Positions 48,825 through 58,332 of a DNA stretch of 60,211 nucleotides are shown here, piece after piece. The translations under genes were made by a program, and so were the position numbers. This DNA comes from Bordetella parapertussis. GTDB taxonomy: Bacteria; Pseudomonadota; Gammaproteobacteria; Burkholderiales; Burkholderiaceae_C. Below the pieces are notes generated by a model. It made no database searches. It saw nothing but the letters and a program-made list of their open reading frames with translations, and was not told the DNA's origin. Numbering within the stretch: position 1 is the first letter of the stretch; each line of letters opens with the position of its first letter. Location of the stretch: assembly GCA_945882755.1 (NCBI GenBank), contig CAMCWS010000002.1:1-60211 (forward strand). Direction: 5' to 3'.

Positions 48825-49952
48825 TCAGGGAAGTTGGTAGGCCTGCAGCAAGCCGTCGCGTGTCAAAACCACAAAGCCCCCGTCGGCCAAAGCAGTGGGC
48901 GTAGACGCAAAACCATCCGAAGAGGTTTGCACACGGTTGATCAAACTGCCGTCAGCAGAAGACAGCAGGTACAACCAGCCGCCGCTGTCGCCGATCACGA
49001 CACCTTTGGAGGTGAACAAAGGACCGGTTAACTCGCGGTACTTCAAACGGTCAGAGTCCCACAACCTGTCGCCGGTTGTGCGGCTCCAAGCTTGCACCAT
49101 GCCATTGGACTCGGTGCCGATCAAAGTTTTTGCGTCACCGTCAACGCCTTGCGATCCGACGGAAGAGCGGGTCCACAAAACACTGCCGCGCAAGGCATCC
49201 ACGCAACCGACTTGCGATTGAAATGCCCGCACACAGACAGAGTTGGCAACGCGGGTAGGCTTGGCTACCAAATCCACCAAACGCTCTAAGTCATTGATGC
49301 CACGCGGGTTGGCAATAGGCACATCCCACTTGAATTGACCGTTGTCAGGGTTGATGGCCGTGAGACGACCACCCAAGCCTACCAACAAGGTGTTTTGGAA
49401 GGCTAAGAGCACGCCGTTTTGCTTGAGCACCAATGGCTCGCCAGGGCGCTGCTGCATCCATAGACGCACCCCAGTGGCTAAGTCAAAAGCCAGTACCGAG
49501 CGGTCGGCCATCATCATGAACACACGCTCACCCGCCACCAGGGGGTGGGTATAGGACTGAGAGGTTAAACGGTTACGCCACAAAACCTTGCCGTCTTGCA
49601 ACAAAACCAGTTCGTTATTCAGGGTGACCACCGCCACATGTTTGCCATCAAAACCGGCACCAGTGTTGAGCGCTGTTTTAAGTTCATGACGCCAGACAGC
49701 TTGGCCATTAAGCACATTGACCACAGCGATCTTGCCATCATCCGATGTGAGCACCATGCGGTCTTGCACTGTTTGCAAGCTTTGAGCAAAGGAGACATCG
49801 CTGCCAAGCTTGAACTGCCACAAAGCTTGGATCGGCTTATCGGCTTTGATGGAAGGAATTTGAGCGGGCTTGGGCTTAGAGACTCCGCAAGCGGTGATGA
49901 ACATGCCGAAAAAGACCAGCAATGCCCAACGGGAGATGGCAACAGCCTTCAT
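48825..49952 (-). CDS. bamB: Outer-membrane assembly lipoprotein BamB
   Basis: This 375-residue beta-propeller lipoprotein of the BAM complex has signal lipobox ITAC with Cys22. PQQ-like repeats with the GQAVWRHEL and FKWDVP type of strand recur along the protein. ATG overlaps the yfgM stop by four bases. Located in the periplasmic leaflet of the outer membrane. Confidence 0.92.
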   Translation of the reverse strand: MKAVAISRWALLVFFGMFITACGVSKPKPAQIPSIKADKPIQALWQFKLGSDVSFAQSLQTVQDRMVLTSDDGKIAVVNVLNGQAVWRHELKTALNTGAGFDGKHVAVVTLNNELVLLQDGKVLWRNRLTSQSYTHPLVAGERVFMMMADRSVLAFDLATGVRLWMQQRPGEPLVLKQNGVLLAFQNTLLVGLGGRLTAINPDNGQFKWDVPIANPRGINDLERLVDLVAKPTRVANSVCVRAFQSQVGCVDALRGSVLWTRSSVGSQGVDGDAKTLIGTESNGMVQAWSRTTGDRLWDSDRLKYRELTGPLFTSKGVVIGDSGGWLYLLSSADGSLINRVQTSSDGFASTPTALADGGFVVLTRDGLLQAYQLP

Positions 49953-50614
49953 TTCTTGAACTCGGAAGAAGCAATGTCAACACCCAAGGTGCCCAACTTG
50001 ACCTCGATCAAGCGACGGTACTCGGTGGACTCGTCCATGCCTTTGTAAGCACTGGTGAAACGGGTTCTGGCTTCTTCGTGTTTGCCCTCAATCAGCGCAA
50101 TGTCACCCATGCGGTCATCAAAAAGTGGCTGGAAACCTTCGGGGGCAGATTTGCCCTCCACCCAACTGCGGGCTTTGGCCATGTCTTTGCGCTCAATAGC
50201 CAAGGCAGACAAACGCAGACGGGCCAAGGCGACATAGGCTTTGTCGGAAGCATGGTCGACCACCCACGCCAGAGGCTTTTCTGCTTCGGAAAACTTTTCT
50301 TTGTCGAAATAGGTTTTCGCCGCAATCAAAGCGGCTTGCGCAGTCAACGTGGTGCGAGGGAACTGATCTTGCAAGTCGCTGAGCGAACGAGCCAAAAGCG
50401 CTAAATCGCCTTGCTTGCTGGCTTCTTCAAAGGTGTCAAACAGCACAGCGGCCTGCGTGGCCTGACGCTGCTGCCAATAGTTCCAGCCGTTCCAAGCGGC
50501 AAAACACACCAACGCCAAAGTGACCACCGCTGTGATGAGGTTGCCCCATCGGGCCCAAAAAGATTTGATTTGGTCGAGTTGCTCTTGCTCTTCAAGATCG
50601 AGGTGCGAAGCCAT
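49949..50614 (-). CDS. yfgM: YfgM-family protein, periplasmic TPR with one transmembrane helix
   Basis: This 221-residue protein starts MASHLDLEEQEQLDQIKSFW, the YfgM family pattern, then one transmembrane helix (about 28-46) and tetratricopeptide repeats facing the periplasm. YfgM links the SecYEG translocon and periplasmic chaperones. It stands between hisS (24 bases) and bamB, as in many proteobacteria. Confidence 0.9.
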   Translation of the reverse strand: MASHLDLEEQEQLDQIKSFWARWGNLITAVVTLALVCFAAWNGWNYWQQRQATQAAVLFDTFEEASKQGDLALLARSLSDLQDQFPRTTLTAQAALIAAKTYFDKEKFSEAEKPLAWVVDHASDKAYVALARLRLSALAIERKDMAKARSWVEGKSAPEGFQPLFDDRMGDIALIEGKHEEARTRFTSAYKGMDESTEYRRLIEVKLGTLGVDIASSEFKK

Positions 50615-50638
50615 GGTGTTCCTGATAAGGCGGTAAAA

Positions 50639-51934
50639 CTAAAGTGCGGATTGTAGGCTGATGCCCCAATCACGGATATTGGCCAAGGTCTCGGTGCGCT
50701 GAGCGCCTTGACCATCGCGCAAAGACTTGACCGTGACCTGCCCTTGGGCGAGCTCATCTGGGCCGAAAATCAGTGCAAAACTGGCACCACTGCTGTCAGC
50801 TTTTTTGAATTGCGATTTCATGCTGCCCATGCCTTCGCTGCTATTGGGGGGGGCATGCATCTGCACTGAAACACCCATATTGCGCAAGCTTTGCAGCACA
50901 GGCAACACCGAGAGCAAAGCGGCAGTTTCTGGGACGATGGCGTAAACATCAGGCGCTGTTTCGACACTGAATGCGCCCTGCTCTTTCAGCAACTCCAGCA
51001 CCCGCTCCACGCCCAAAGCCCAGCCTACTGCGGGGGCGGGCTTGCCGCCAATTTGCTCGATCAGGTAGTCGTAACGACCGCCACCACACACGGTGCCCTG
51101 TGAGCCCAGTTGATCGGTGATGAACTCAAACACGGTGAGGTTGTAATAGTCCATGCCACGCACCAATCGCGGGTTGATGCTGTAGCCCACGCCGTTGGCG
51201 TCCAAGATGGCTTTGACCGCATTGAAATGGGCCAAGCTTTGCTCACCCAAGAAATCCAGCAACTTGGGAGCGGCCTCGTTCAAGGCTTTCATCGCGGGGT
51301 TTTTGCTGTCCAAAATCCGCAAAGGGTTGCTGTGCAAACGGCGCTTGGCGTCTTCGTCCAGTTGGTCGGCGTGCTGCTCAAAGTAAGCAATCAAGGCGGT
51401 ACGGTGCTGCAAACGCTCAGGTGGTTGTCCCAAACTGTTGAGTTCCAAGCGGACTTGTTTCAGCCCCAAAGCCTGCCAAAGCGCATCGGCCAGCAAAATC
51501 AGCTCGGCGTCCACCTCGGGTCCGCCAAAACCCAGCGCTTCGGCACCGATTTGGTGAAACTGCCGGTAGCGTCCTCGCTGGGGGCGTTCATGGCGGAACA
51601 TGGGGCCCATGTAATACAGGCGCTTACCACCCTCGTAAAGCATGTTGTGCTCGACCACCGCGCGCACCACACCGGCGGTGGACTCGGGGCGCAAGGTGAG
51701 TTGCTCGCCGTTGAGGCGGTCTTCAAAGGAGTACATCTCCTTTTCCACGATGTCGGTCACCTCGCCCAAGCCGCGCACAAACAAAGCGGTGGGCTCGACG
51801 ATGGGGGTGCGGATATTGCGGTAGGCGTGTAGGCGCATCACCTCGCGTACAGCGGTTTCCAAAGCCTCCCAACGCGCAGAATCGGGCGGCAATATGTCGT
51901 TCATGCCTTTGACGGCGCTTAATTTGTCTGCCAT
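50639..51934 (-). CDS. hisS: Histidyl-tRNA synthetase
   Basis: This 431-residue class II synthetase has [15 protein letters not shown] near the start, motif 2 [19 protein letters not shown] (about 111-129), HisRS-specific [15 protein letters not shown], and a C-terminal anticodon domain. A run of eight G/C lies at 50846-50853 in codons for NSPP-type residues. The frame is intact through it. Confidence 0.96.
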   Translation of the reverse strand: MADKLSAVKGMNDILPPDSARWEALETAVREVMRLHAYRNIRTPIVEPTALFVRGLGEVTDIVEKEMYSFEDRLNGEQLTLRPESTAGVVRAVVEHNMLYEGGKRLYYMGPMFRHERPQRGRYRQFHQIGAEALGFGGPEVDAELILLADALWQALGLKQVRLELNSLGQPPERLQHRTALIAYFEQHADQLDEDAKRRLHSNPLRILDSKNPAMKALNEAAPKLLDFLGEQSLAHFNAVKAILDANGVGYSINPRLVRGMDYYNLTVFEFITDQLGSQGTVCGGGRYDYLIEQIGGKPAPAVGWALGVERVLELLKEQGAFSVETAPDVYAIVPETAALLSVLPVLQSLRNMGVSVQMHAPPNSSEGMGSMKSQFKKADSSGASFALIFGPDELAQGQVTVKSLRDGQGAQRTETLANIRDWGISLQSAL

Positions 51935-51955
51935 GGTGTTGGGTAGCGGTGCGCC

Positions 51956-53218
51956 TTAGGCGCTGACCGCGAATTTTTTCTGTATGTAGTTCTCGACGAT
52001 GTCGTGGAATTCTTTGGCGATATTGTCGCCGCGCAGGGTCAGCGCTTTTTCGCCATCTATAAAGACAGGCGCTGCTGGCGCTTCTCCGTTTCCAGGCAAG
52101 CTGATGCCGATGTCGGCGTGTTTGCTCTCGCCTGGCCCGTTGACGATGCAACCCATGACCGCCACTTTCAGGCCTTCCACGCCGGGGTACTGCTTGCGCC
52201 ATACCGGCATTTTGTCGCGCAAAAACACATCGATTTCCTGAGCAAGTTCTTGGAAAGTGGTGCTGGTGGTGCGACCGCAGCCAGGGCAAGCGGTGACGCT
52301 GGGCACAAAGGTGCGCAAGCCCAAAGCCTGCAAAATTTCGGTGGCGATCAACACCTCTTGGGTGCGGGCTTCGCCAGGTTGAGGCGTGAGAGAAACGCGG
52401 ATGGTGTCGCCAATGCCTTCTTGCAGCAGCAAACCCAAAGCGACGCTGGAAGCTGCGGTACCTTTGGTGCCCATGCCGGCTTCGGTCAAACCCAAATGCA
52501 GGGAATGGTTGGTTCTCTTGGCAAGTTCACGGTAGACCGCGACCAAATCTTGCACGCCGCTCATCTTGCAGCTGAGGATGATTTGGTGGCGCGGCAAACC
52601 CAAACGCTCGGCCAGCTCGGCAGACTCCAGTGCAGACGTGACCAAGGCTTGGTACATCACCTGTTTGGCGTCCCAAGGCGAGGCACGCAACGCGTTCTCG
52701 TCCATGAGTTTGGCCAGCAGTTCTTGGTCCAAGCTGCCCCAGTTCACGCCGATGCGCACCGCTTTGTCGTACTTCACAGCCGCTTCGATCATTTGCGCAA
52801 ACTGCTTGTCATGCTTATCGCCCTTACCCACATTGCCAGGGTTGATGCGGTATTTGGACAGCGCTTGGGCGCAGTCGGGGAATTCGGTCAACAACCTGTG
52901 GCCGTTGTAGTGGAAGTCGCCGACCAGTGGAACATGGATGTCCATTTTGTCGAGCTGCTCACGGATATAGGGAACAGCCTTGGCAGACTCGGGGGTGTCC
53001 ACCGTGATGCGCACCAACTCTGAACCGGCCAGCGCCAGTTCTTTCACCTGGATGGCGGTGCCAATGGCGTCACCGGTGTCGGTGTTGGTCATCGACTGCA
53101 CCCGCACCGGCGCATCGCCACCCACGGTCACCACATGGTCGCCCCAACGCACCTGGGCTTGCAGACTGTGGTGCCGCGCGGGGATGGAAAAAGGAATGGC
53201 TTGTTCAGGAGAGCTCAT
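51956..53218 (-). CDS. ispG: 4-hydroxy-3-methylbut-2-en-1-yl diphosphate synthase
   Basis: This 420-residue [4Fe-4S] enzyme of the MEP isoprenoid pathway (GcpE) has the [12 protein letters not shown] opening and cluster Cys residues in ACPGCGR and [10 protein letters not shown]. It is of the longer proteobacterial type with an insert in the TIM barrel ([14 protein letters not shown]). The ATG at 53218 is used; an in-frame TTG upstream lies at the end of rlmN. Confidence 0.95.
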   Translation of the reverse strand: MSSPEQAIPFSIPARHHSLQAQVRWGDHVVTVGGDAPVRVQSMTNTDTGDAIGTAIQVKELALAGSELVRITVDTPESAKAVPYIREQLDKMDIHVPLVGDFHYNGHRLLTEFPDCAQALSKYRINPGNVGKGDKHDKQFAQMIEAAVKYDKAVRIGVNWGSLDQELLAKLMDENALRASPWDAKQVMYQALVTSALESAELAERLGLPRHQIILSCKMSGVQDLVAVYRELAKRTNHSLHLGLTEAGMGTKGTAASSVALGLLLQEGIGDTIRVSLTPQPGEARTQEVLIATEILQALGLRTFVPSVTACPGCGRTTSTTFQELAQEIDVFLRDKMPVWRKQYPGVEGLKVAVMGCIVNGPGESKHADIGISLPGNGEAPAAPVFIDGEKALTLRGDNIAKEFHDIVENYIQKKFAVSA

Positions 53219-53235
53219 GGTTTCATTTTGCCGTA

Positions 53236-54345
53236 TCAAGCATGGATGCGGATGGTTTTGGCCCGTCTGCCCGACACATCAGTGCGGTCTTGGACTTCGC
53301 CAGCCAATTGACCGCAGGCCGCGGCGATGTCGTCGCCACGGGTCTTGCGGATGGTGGTCACGATACCCGCCTCACTCAAAATAGCCGCGAAGGCCTTGAC
53401 ACGCTCAGGCGAAGAGCGGGTCAAGCCTGAAGCGGGATAGGGGTTGAAGGGGATGAGGTTGAACTTACAAGGTAAGGGCTCAGCGTTGCGGGGACGAACC
53501 AGTTCGACCAAGGCATTGGCATGGATGTCGGTGTCATTCACACCATCGAGCATGCAGTACTCAAAGGTGATGAAGTCACGTGGGGCATGGTCCAAATAGT
53601 CGCGGCAAGCTTGTAGCAACTCCGCCAATGGATACTTGATGTTCAGAGGCACCAACACATCGCGCAAGGCGTCCGACGGTGCATGCAAGGACACCGCCAA
53701 AGCCACGGGGCAATCAAGGCCTAGGCGCTCCATCATGGGCACCACGCCCGAGGTGGACACGGTCACGCGGCGGCGTGACAAGCCATAGCCATGGTCGTCC
53801 AACATGGTTTTGAGGGCGGGCACCAAGGCGCTGTAGTTTTGCAAGGGCTCGCCCATGCCCATCATCACCACATTGGAGATGACCCGCTCGTCCACACCAC
53901 GCTCTTGGCGCAAAGTGCGTTCGGCGAACCACAGCTGGGCGATGATTTCTGCGGTGGTGAGGTTGCGGCTGAACCCTTGGGCGCCGGTGGAGCAAAACGT
54001 GCAGCCCACGGCGCAACCGGCTTGCGAAGAAATACACAGGGTACCGCGGTCGGTTTCTGGGATGAACACGGTTTCAATGGCGTTGCCCTGCCCCACGTCG
54101 AACATCCATTTGATGGTGCCGTCAGCGGAATCGTGGCGACTGACCACGGGAAGGGGGACGATGTTGGCACTGGACTGCAACTTGGTACGCAGGCTTTGCG
54201 CCAAGTCGCTCATCTGCGCAAAGTCACAGACGCCTTTGTGGTGGATCCAGCGGAAAAGCTGAACCGCACGGAATTTTTTTTCCCCCTGCGCCAAGCACCA
54301 AGCGACCAAACCTTCCAGATCGAAATCAAGCAGGTTGGTCTTCAT
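53236..54345 (-). CDS. rlmN: 23S rRNA/tRNA A2503/A37 methyltransferase RlmN
   Basis: This 369-residue radical SAM enzyme has the [11 protein letters not shown] motif (CxxxCxxC, about residues 110-120), MGMGEPLQN, and the Cys that forms the methyl intermediate near the C-terminus (AACGQL). It makes 2-methyladenosine at A2503 and in some tRNAs. It follows ndk with a 22-base gap. Confidence 0.96.
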   Translation of the reverse strand: MKTNLLDFDLEGLVAWCLAQGEKKFRAVQLFRWIHHKGVCDFAQMSDLAQSLRTKLQSSANIVPLPVVSRHDSADGTIKWMFDVGQGNAIETVFIPETDRGTLCISSQAGCAVGCTFCSTGAQGFSRNLTTAEIIAQLWFAERTLRQERGVDERVISNVVMMGMGEPLQNYSALVPALKTMLDDHGYGLSRRRVTVSTSGVVPMMERLGLDCPVALAVSLHAPSDALRDVLVPLNIKYPLAELLQACRDYLDHAPRDFITFEYCMLDGVNDTDIHANALVELVRPRNAEPLPCKFNLIPFNPYPASGLTRSSPERVKAFAAILSEAGIVTTIRKTRGDDIAAACGQLAGEVQDRTDVSGRRAKTIRIHA

Positions 54346-54367
54346 GGCTTAGCGGGGAAAACGCATA

Positions 54368-54793
54368 TCAGTGGCCAAAAACATTCATGCCAGCAAAAAA
54401 GAAGGCAATTTCATGGGCGGCGGTGTCGGGGCCGTCAGAGCCATGAACCGCGTTGGCATCGATGCTGTCAGCAAAATCGGCGCGGATGGTGCCTTTATCG
54501 GCCTTCTTGGGATCGGTTGCACCCATCAGGTCGCGGTTTTTCAGGATGGCGTTCTCGCCTTCGAGCACTTGGATCATGACGGGGCCAGAAATCATGAAAT
54601 CGACCAAATCTTTGAAGAAAGGACGGGCTTTGTGGACACCGTAAAAAGCTTCGGCTTCGCCACGGCTGAGGTGGGCCATGCGCGAGGCGATGACTTTGAG
54701 GCCAGCGCCTTCAAAACGCGAATAAATTTGGCCGATGACGTTTTTGGCCACTGCGTCGGGTTTGATGATGGAGAGAGTGCGTTCAATTGCCAT
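54368..54793 (-). CDS. ndk: Nucleoside diphosphate kinase
   Basis: This 141-residue enzyme has [12 protein letters not shown] at the start and the active-site His in NAVHGSDG (about residue 117). It moves the gamma-phosphate between nucleoside di- and triphosphates. The start is ATG 54793; an upstream in-frame ATG lacks conserved sequence. Confidence 0.96.
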   Translation of the reverse strand: MAIERTLSIIKPDAVAKNVIGQIYSRFEGAGLKVIASRMAHLSRGEAEAFYGVHKARPFFKDLVDFMISGPVMIQVLEGENAILKNRDLMGATDPKKADKGTIRADFADSIDANAVHGSDGPDTAAHEIAFFFAGMNVFGH

Positions 54794-54844
54794 GGTTAAG
54801 TTTCCAAAAGTTATCAAAAAAATGGTTACGGTAAGCCCGAAAAG

Positions 54845-55783
54845 TCAGATTTTAGCCTTGCGTGGCTTGGGCTTGGATCGAGCGACTGCGGTTTTTTGGT
54901 CGCGCCGCTGACGGGCCAAGCTGTCGGCACCAATAAACAACTCACGGGAGGGGGCTGCTTTGCCTGATTTAGCGGGTGTACGTCTGGGCAAGCTGGGTTT
55001 GGCAACCGTCGCTTGGTGCGGCGTTTTTGCCGCCCCCAGATGCGATGCACCTGCACTGCGGGTGAGTTGGTCAATATCGTGGGCGTCCAACTCCATCCAG
55101 TCACCGCGCTTTAAGCCACGGGGCAGCACCATCTTGCCGTAGCGGATGCGTATCAAGCGACTGACAGCGTGACCCACCGCCTCGAACATGCGACGCACCT
55201 CACGGTTACGACCTTCTTGGATGGTGACGCGGTACCAACAATTGGCACCCTCGCCGCCGCCATCTTCTAGGCTGCCAAACTGGGCCATGCCATCTTCAAG
55301 GTTGACGCCAGAGAGCAGCTTTTCCTTTTCGATATTGCTCAAAGCCCCAAGCACCCGCACAGCGTACTCTCGCTCCAAACCAAAACGTGGGTGCATCAGC
55401 TTGTTGGCCAGTTCGCCCGAACTGGTGAACAGCAACAAGCCCTCGGTGTTGAGGTCAAGGCGACCCACGGCTTGCCATTTGCCTTGGTACAGACGAGGCA
55501 ATTTGCGAAACACGGTAGGACGGTTTTGCGGGTCATCGCGGCTGACAATTTCACCTACCGGCTTGTGGTACGCCAACACCCGAACAGGCATGGCCTGTAT
55601 GCGCACGGGCAGCGACCTGCCATTGACCTTGATACGGTCGCCAAACTGTATGCGCTGGCCCACATGGGCAAGCTCATCGTTCACGGTGATGCGGCCTTCG
55701 CCGATGAGGCGCTCCATCTCTAAGCGCGAACCCAGCCCAGATTGGGCCAATACTTTGTGTAACTTAGGGGTATCGTCGCTCAC
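54845..55783 (-). CDS. rluB: 23S rRNA pseudouridine synthase, RluB/RsuA family
   Basis: This 312-residue protein has an S4 domain ([21 protein letters not shown]) and the RsuA-type catalytic domain with [14 protein letters not shown] (catalytic Asp in RLD) and [14 protein letters not shown]. The last 80 residues are a basic, low-complexity tail. RluB by size and tail; RluE/F cannot be excluded. The start is GTG 55783, overlapping the scpB stop by four bases (GTGA). Confidence 0.9.
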   Translation of the reverse strand: MSDDTPKLHKVLAQSGLGSRLEMERLIGEGRITVNDELAHVGQRIQFGDRIKVNGRSLPVRIQAMPVRVLAYHKPVGEIVSRDDPQNRPTVFRKLPRLYQGKWQAVGRLDLNTEGLLLFTSSGELANKLMHPRFGLEREYAVRVLGALSNIEKEKLLSGVNLEDGMAQFGSLEDGGGEGANCWYRVTIQEGRNREVRRMFEAVGHAVSRLIRIRYGKMVLPRGLKRGDWMELDAHDIDQLTRSAGASHLGAAKTPHQATVAKPSLPRRTPAKSGKAAPSRELFIGADSLARQRRDQKTAVARSKPKPRKAKI

Positions 55784-56448
55784 GCAGGACTTTCATCTGA
55801 GGGATCCAGTGGTAAATCTTGCGAATAGGGCTGCAGGCTGTCAGCCAAGGTTTCGGCCGCGTCCTCAAGAAGCATGGGCATTTGGGCAGGGTCGACTTCA
55901 TCGGTGGATGAGGTGTTGAAGAACTCGCTGACACCGCCAGGGGACTCCAAAGGCGGCAACTGGTCCAGCGATGCCACACCCAAATCGTCTAAAAACTGTT
56001 TGGTGGTGGCGTAAAGCATGGGGCGGCCCACCGTTTCACGGTGGCCAATGACCTCGACCCAGCCACGGTCCTCAAGTTGCTTTAACAGCAAGGAATTGAT
56101 GGTCACGCCACGGATGTCTTCCATATCGCCACGTGTGACCGGCTGACGATAGGCAATGATGGCCAAGGTTTCCATGGCGGCACGCGAATATTTAGGGGGT
56201 TTTTCGGGGTGCAAACGGTCCAGAAAATCGCGCATTTCGGGACGGCTTTGCATACGCCAGCCACTGGCGACCTGAACCAGTTCGATGCCGCGCTGCGTCC
56301 AATCGTCTTGGACGTCTTGCAAAAGGGTTTTGAGCGTGTCGGCGCCCAGCTCATCGTTAAAAAGCTGGCGCAGCTCGCGCACCGACAAAGGTTGTGCGGC
56401 GCATAGCAGAGCAGTTTCGAGGACACGCTTGGCATCCAAGGTGTTCAT
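55780..56448 (-). CDS. scpB: Segregation and condensation protein B
   Basis: This 222-residue winged-helix protein of the SMC-ScpA-ScpB complex has [23 protein letters not shown] and [25 protein letters not shown] (family core, about 101-125) with [20 protein letters not shown]. The acidic C-terminal tail is long. Overlaps the pseudouridine synthase start. scpA is not in the window. Confidence 0.93.
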   Translation of the reverse strand: MNTLDAKRVLETALLCAAQPLSVRELRQLFNDELGADTLKTLLQDVQDDWTQRGIELVQVASGWRMQSRPEMRDFLDRLHPEKPPKYSRAAMETLAIIAYRQPVTRGDMEDIRGVTINSLLLKQLEDRGWVEVIGHRETVGRPMLYATTKQFLDDLGVASLDQLPPLESPGGVSEFFNTSSTDEVDPAQMPMLLEDAAETLADSLQPYSQDLPLDPSDESPA

Positions 56449-56481
56449 AGCAGGTAATCCGAGGGAAATTCAGCGGGTATT

Positions 56482-57489
56482 CTAACTGAGCACCTCGGAC
56501 AGACCCCAATCTGACAAGGCTTGTTGCATGTCGTTGGGCAACGGCCTGTGAAATTGCAAGGACTCACCCGTCATGGGGTGGATAAACCCCAATTTATAAG
56601 CATGCAATGCTTGGCGCTGAAGGTTTGCGGCATGGCTGCCACCGTACAAGGTGTCTGCCAACAAGGGGTGACCAATGGATGACATATGCACCCGAATTTG
56701 ATGGGTTCGGCCGGTGTGCAATGTGCAATGCACCAAACAGCCCAGCTCTTGGCTGTCTAAGCAACGCAAGCTGGTGTGGGCGGTTTTGCCGGACTGTTTG
56801 GCCAAATCCACCACCGCCATGCGCAAACGCTGACGCGAATCACGCCCAATAGGTGCATCAACCTCTCGTAGCAATGCACCGCGCCAAGGGCGGTGGGCGA
56901 TGGCAAGGTACTCGCGGTGGACTTGCCGCGCGGCGATCATGTGCACCAATGCGTCCATGGCGGGACGGGTTCGGGCGGTGACCATCAAACCACTGGTGTC
57001 CTTGTCCAAACGATGCACGATGCCTGCACGGGGAATCAATTTGAGACCGGCATCTAAAAACAGCAAACCGTTGAGTAAAGTGCCGCTCCAATTGCCAGGC
57101 GCGGGGTGAACCACCATGCCCACAGACTTGTAGATGACGCGTAAGTGCTCGTCTTCAAAGACCACATCCAAGGGCAGGTCTTGGGGCACAAAGGCCTGTG
57201 ACATGTCGGTGGGCTGCAAACGCACCTGACAGTTATCAAAGGCTTTGACCAAATGCGCCACCTTGGTGACCACTTGATCGCCCACGCTGACACACCCCTC
57301 TTCGATCATGTGCTTCAAGTGGTTGCGGGAAAACTCCGGCAACAAAGTCACCAAAGCGCGGTCTAGGCGCTGCCGGTGCAGGTCAGTGGGAATGGCTAGG
57401 TCGCGGACTTCAACTTCAACAGCGAGGTCATCGCTTTCGAGTTCAGCCAATGTCAGGAGGGCTGGCGGTGCTTTGTGGGTAGGGCTCAT
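56482..57489 (-). CDS. rluD: 23S rRNA pseudouridine synthase RluD
   Basis: This 335-residue RluA-family enzyme has an N-terminal S4 domain and the catalytic HRLDKDTSGLMV (Asp in RLD, about residue 163), with GRTHQIRVHM later. It modifies 23S helix 69. It is divergent from bamD (39 bases), the usual pairing, since rluD and bamD (yfiO) are neighbours in many proteobacteria. Confidence 0.95.
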   Translation of the reverse strand: MSPTHKAPPALLTLAELESDDLAVEVEVRDLAIPTDLHRQRLDRALVTLLPEFSRNHLKHMIEEGCVSVGDQVVTKVAHLVKAFDNCQVRLQPTDMSQAFVPQDLPLDVVFEDEHLRVIYKSVGMVVHPAPGNWSGTLLNGLLFLDAGLKLIPRAGIVHRLDKDTSGLMVTARTRPAMDALVHMIAARQVHREYLAIAHRPWRGALLREVDAPIGRDSRQRLRMAVVDLAKQSGKTAHTSLRCLDSQELGCLVHCTLHTGRTHQIRVHMSSIGHPLLADTLYGGSHAANLQRQALHAYKLGFIHPMTGESLQFHRPLPNDMQQALSDWGLSEVLS

Positions 57490-57528
57490 CGTTGATAATG
57501 CATGCCATTCAAAGCCTAAAGGTTGACT

Positions 57529-58332
57529 GTGTTGAGATTTCTTTCATTATCGGTGGTGTTGGTAACGCTTGTGCTCTTCGGTTGCGCGACCGAGGAAAAA
57601 GACAAGACCCTCAAGATGAAACCCGAGGAACTCTACGAAGAAGCCCGTGACAGCATGAACGGCGCTTTGTACGACAAGGCCATCGGCCTTTACGACAAAC
57701 TTGAAGGCCGTGCAGCAGGTACCGTGCTGGCCCAGCAAGCCCAGTTGGACAAAGCCTATGCGCTTTACAGGAACGGGGACCGCGCCACAGCCATCGTCAC
57801 ACTGGACCGCTTCATCAAGCTCAACCCCGCTAGCCCAGCCCTTGACTATGCGCTCTACCTCAAGGGCACTGTCAATTTCAATGACGACTTAGGCCTTCTG
57901 TCCAAATGGTTCAAGCAAGATTTGGCCGAGCGTGACCAAATGGCCGCCCGTGAGTCGTTTGAAGCCTATAAAGAGTTGGTAACCCGCTTTCCCAATTCAA
58001 ACTACACCCCTGACGCCACCTTGCGCATGCGTCACATCGTCAATTTACTGGCCAAATCAGAAATCAAAGTCGCTCGTCATTACTTCAAAAAAGGCGCGTA
58101 TGTGGCCGCCATCAACCGCGCACAAACCACGCTGAACGACTACCAAAACATTGCGGCAGTAGAAGACGCACTGATTATTTTGATTGACTCTTACGAGGCT
58201 TTGGGCTTGACCAAGCTCAAGGATGACACCATACGTGTGCTTGAAAGTTCTTACCCCCAAAGCCAGTATTTCACCGACAAAGCCCCGCCACCGCCACCCA
58301 CCCCTAGCAAGAGTTGGTATCAGTTTTGGTGA
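57529..58332 (+). CDS. bamD: Outer-membrane assembly lipoprotein BamD, GTG start
   Basis: This 267-residue TPR lipoprotein is essential to the BAM complex. The GTG at 57529 is preceded by AAAGG six bases away, which excludes the TTG at 57523. The lipobox is LFGC with Cys19, followed by PEELYEEARDSM and repeats with LDKAYALYRNGD. The last 29 bases overlap the end of the convergent helicase gene. Confidence 0.94.
   Translation: MLRFLSLSVVLVTLVLFGCATEEKDKTLKMKPEELYEEARDSMNGALYDKAIGLYDKLEGRAAGTVLAQQAQLDKAYALYRNGDRATAIVTLDRFIKLNPASPALDYALYLKGTVNFNDDLGLLSKWFKQDLAERDQMAARESFEAYKELVTRFPNSNYTPDATLRMRHIVNLLAKSEIKVARHYFKKGAYVAAINRAQTTLNDYQNIAAVEDALIILIDSYEALGLTKLKDDTIRVLESSYPQSQYFTDKAPPPPPTPSKSWYQFW

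Noticed and set aside
52004..53023. A 339-residue open frame on the plus strand over ispG
   Set aside because: It is antisense to a complete ispG with iron-sulfur motifs, has no recognisable domain, and arises from codon bias.
57523..57528. TTG start for bamD
   Set aside because: The AAAGG touches this codon; the GTG six bases on has proper spacing.
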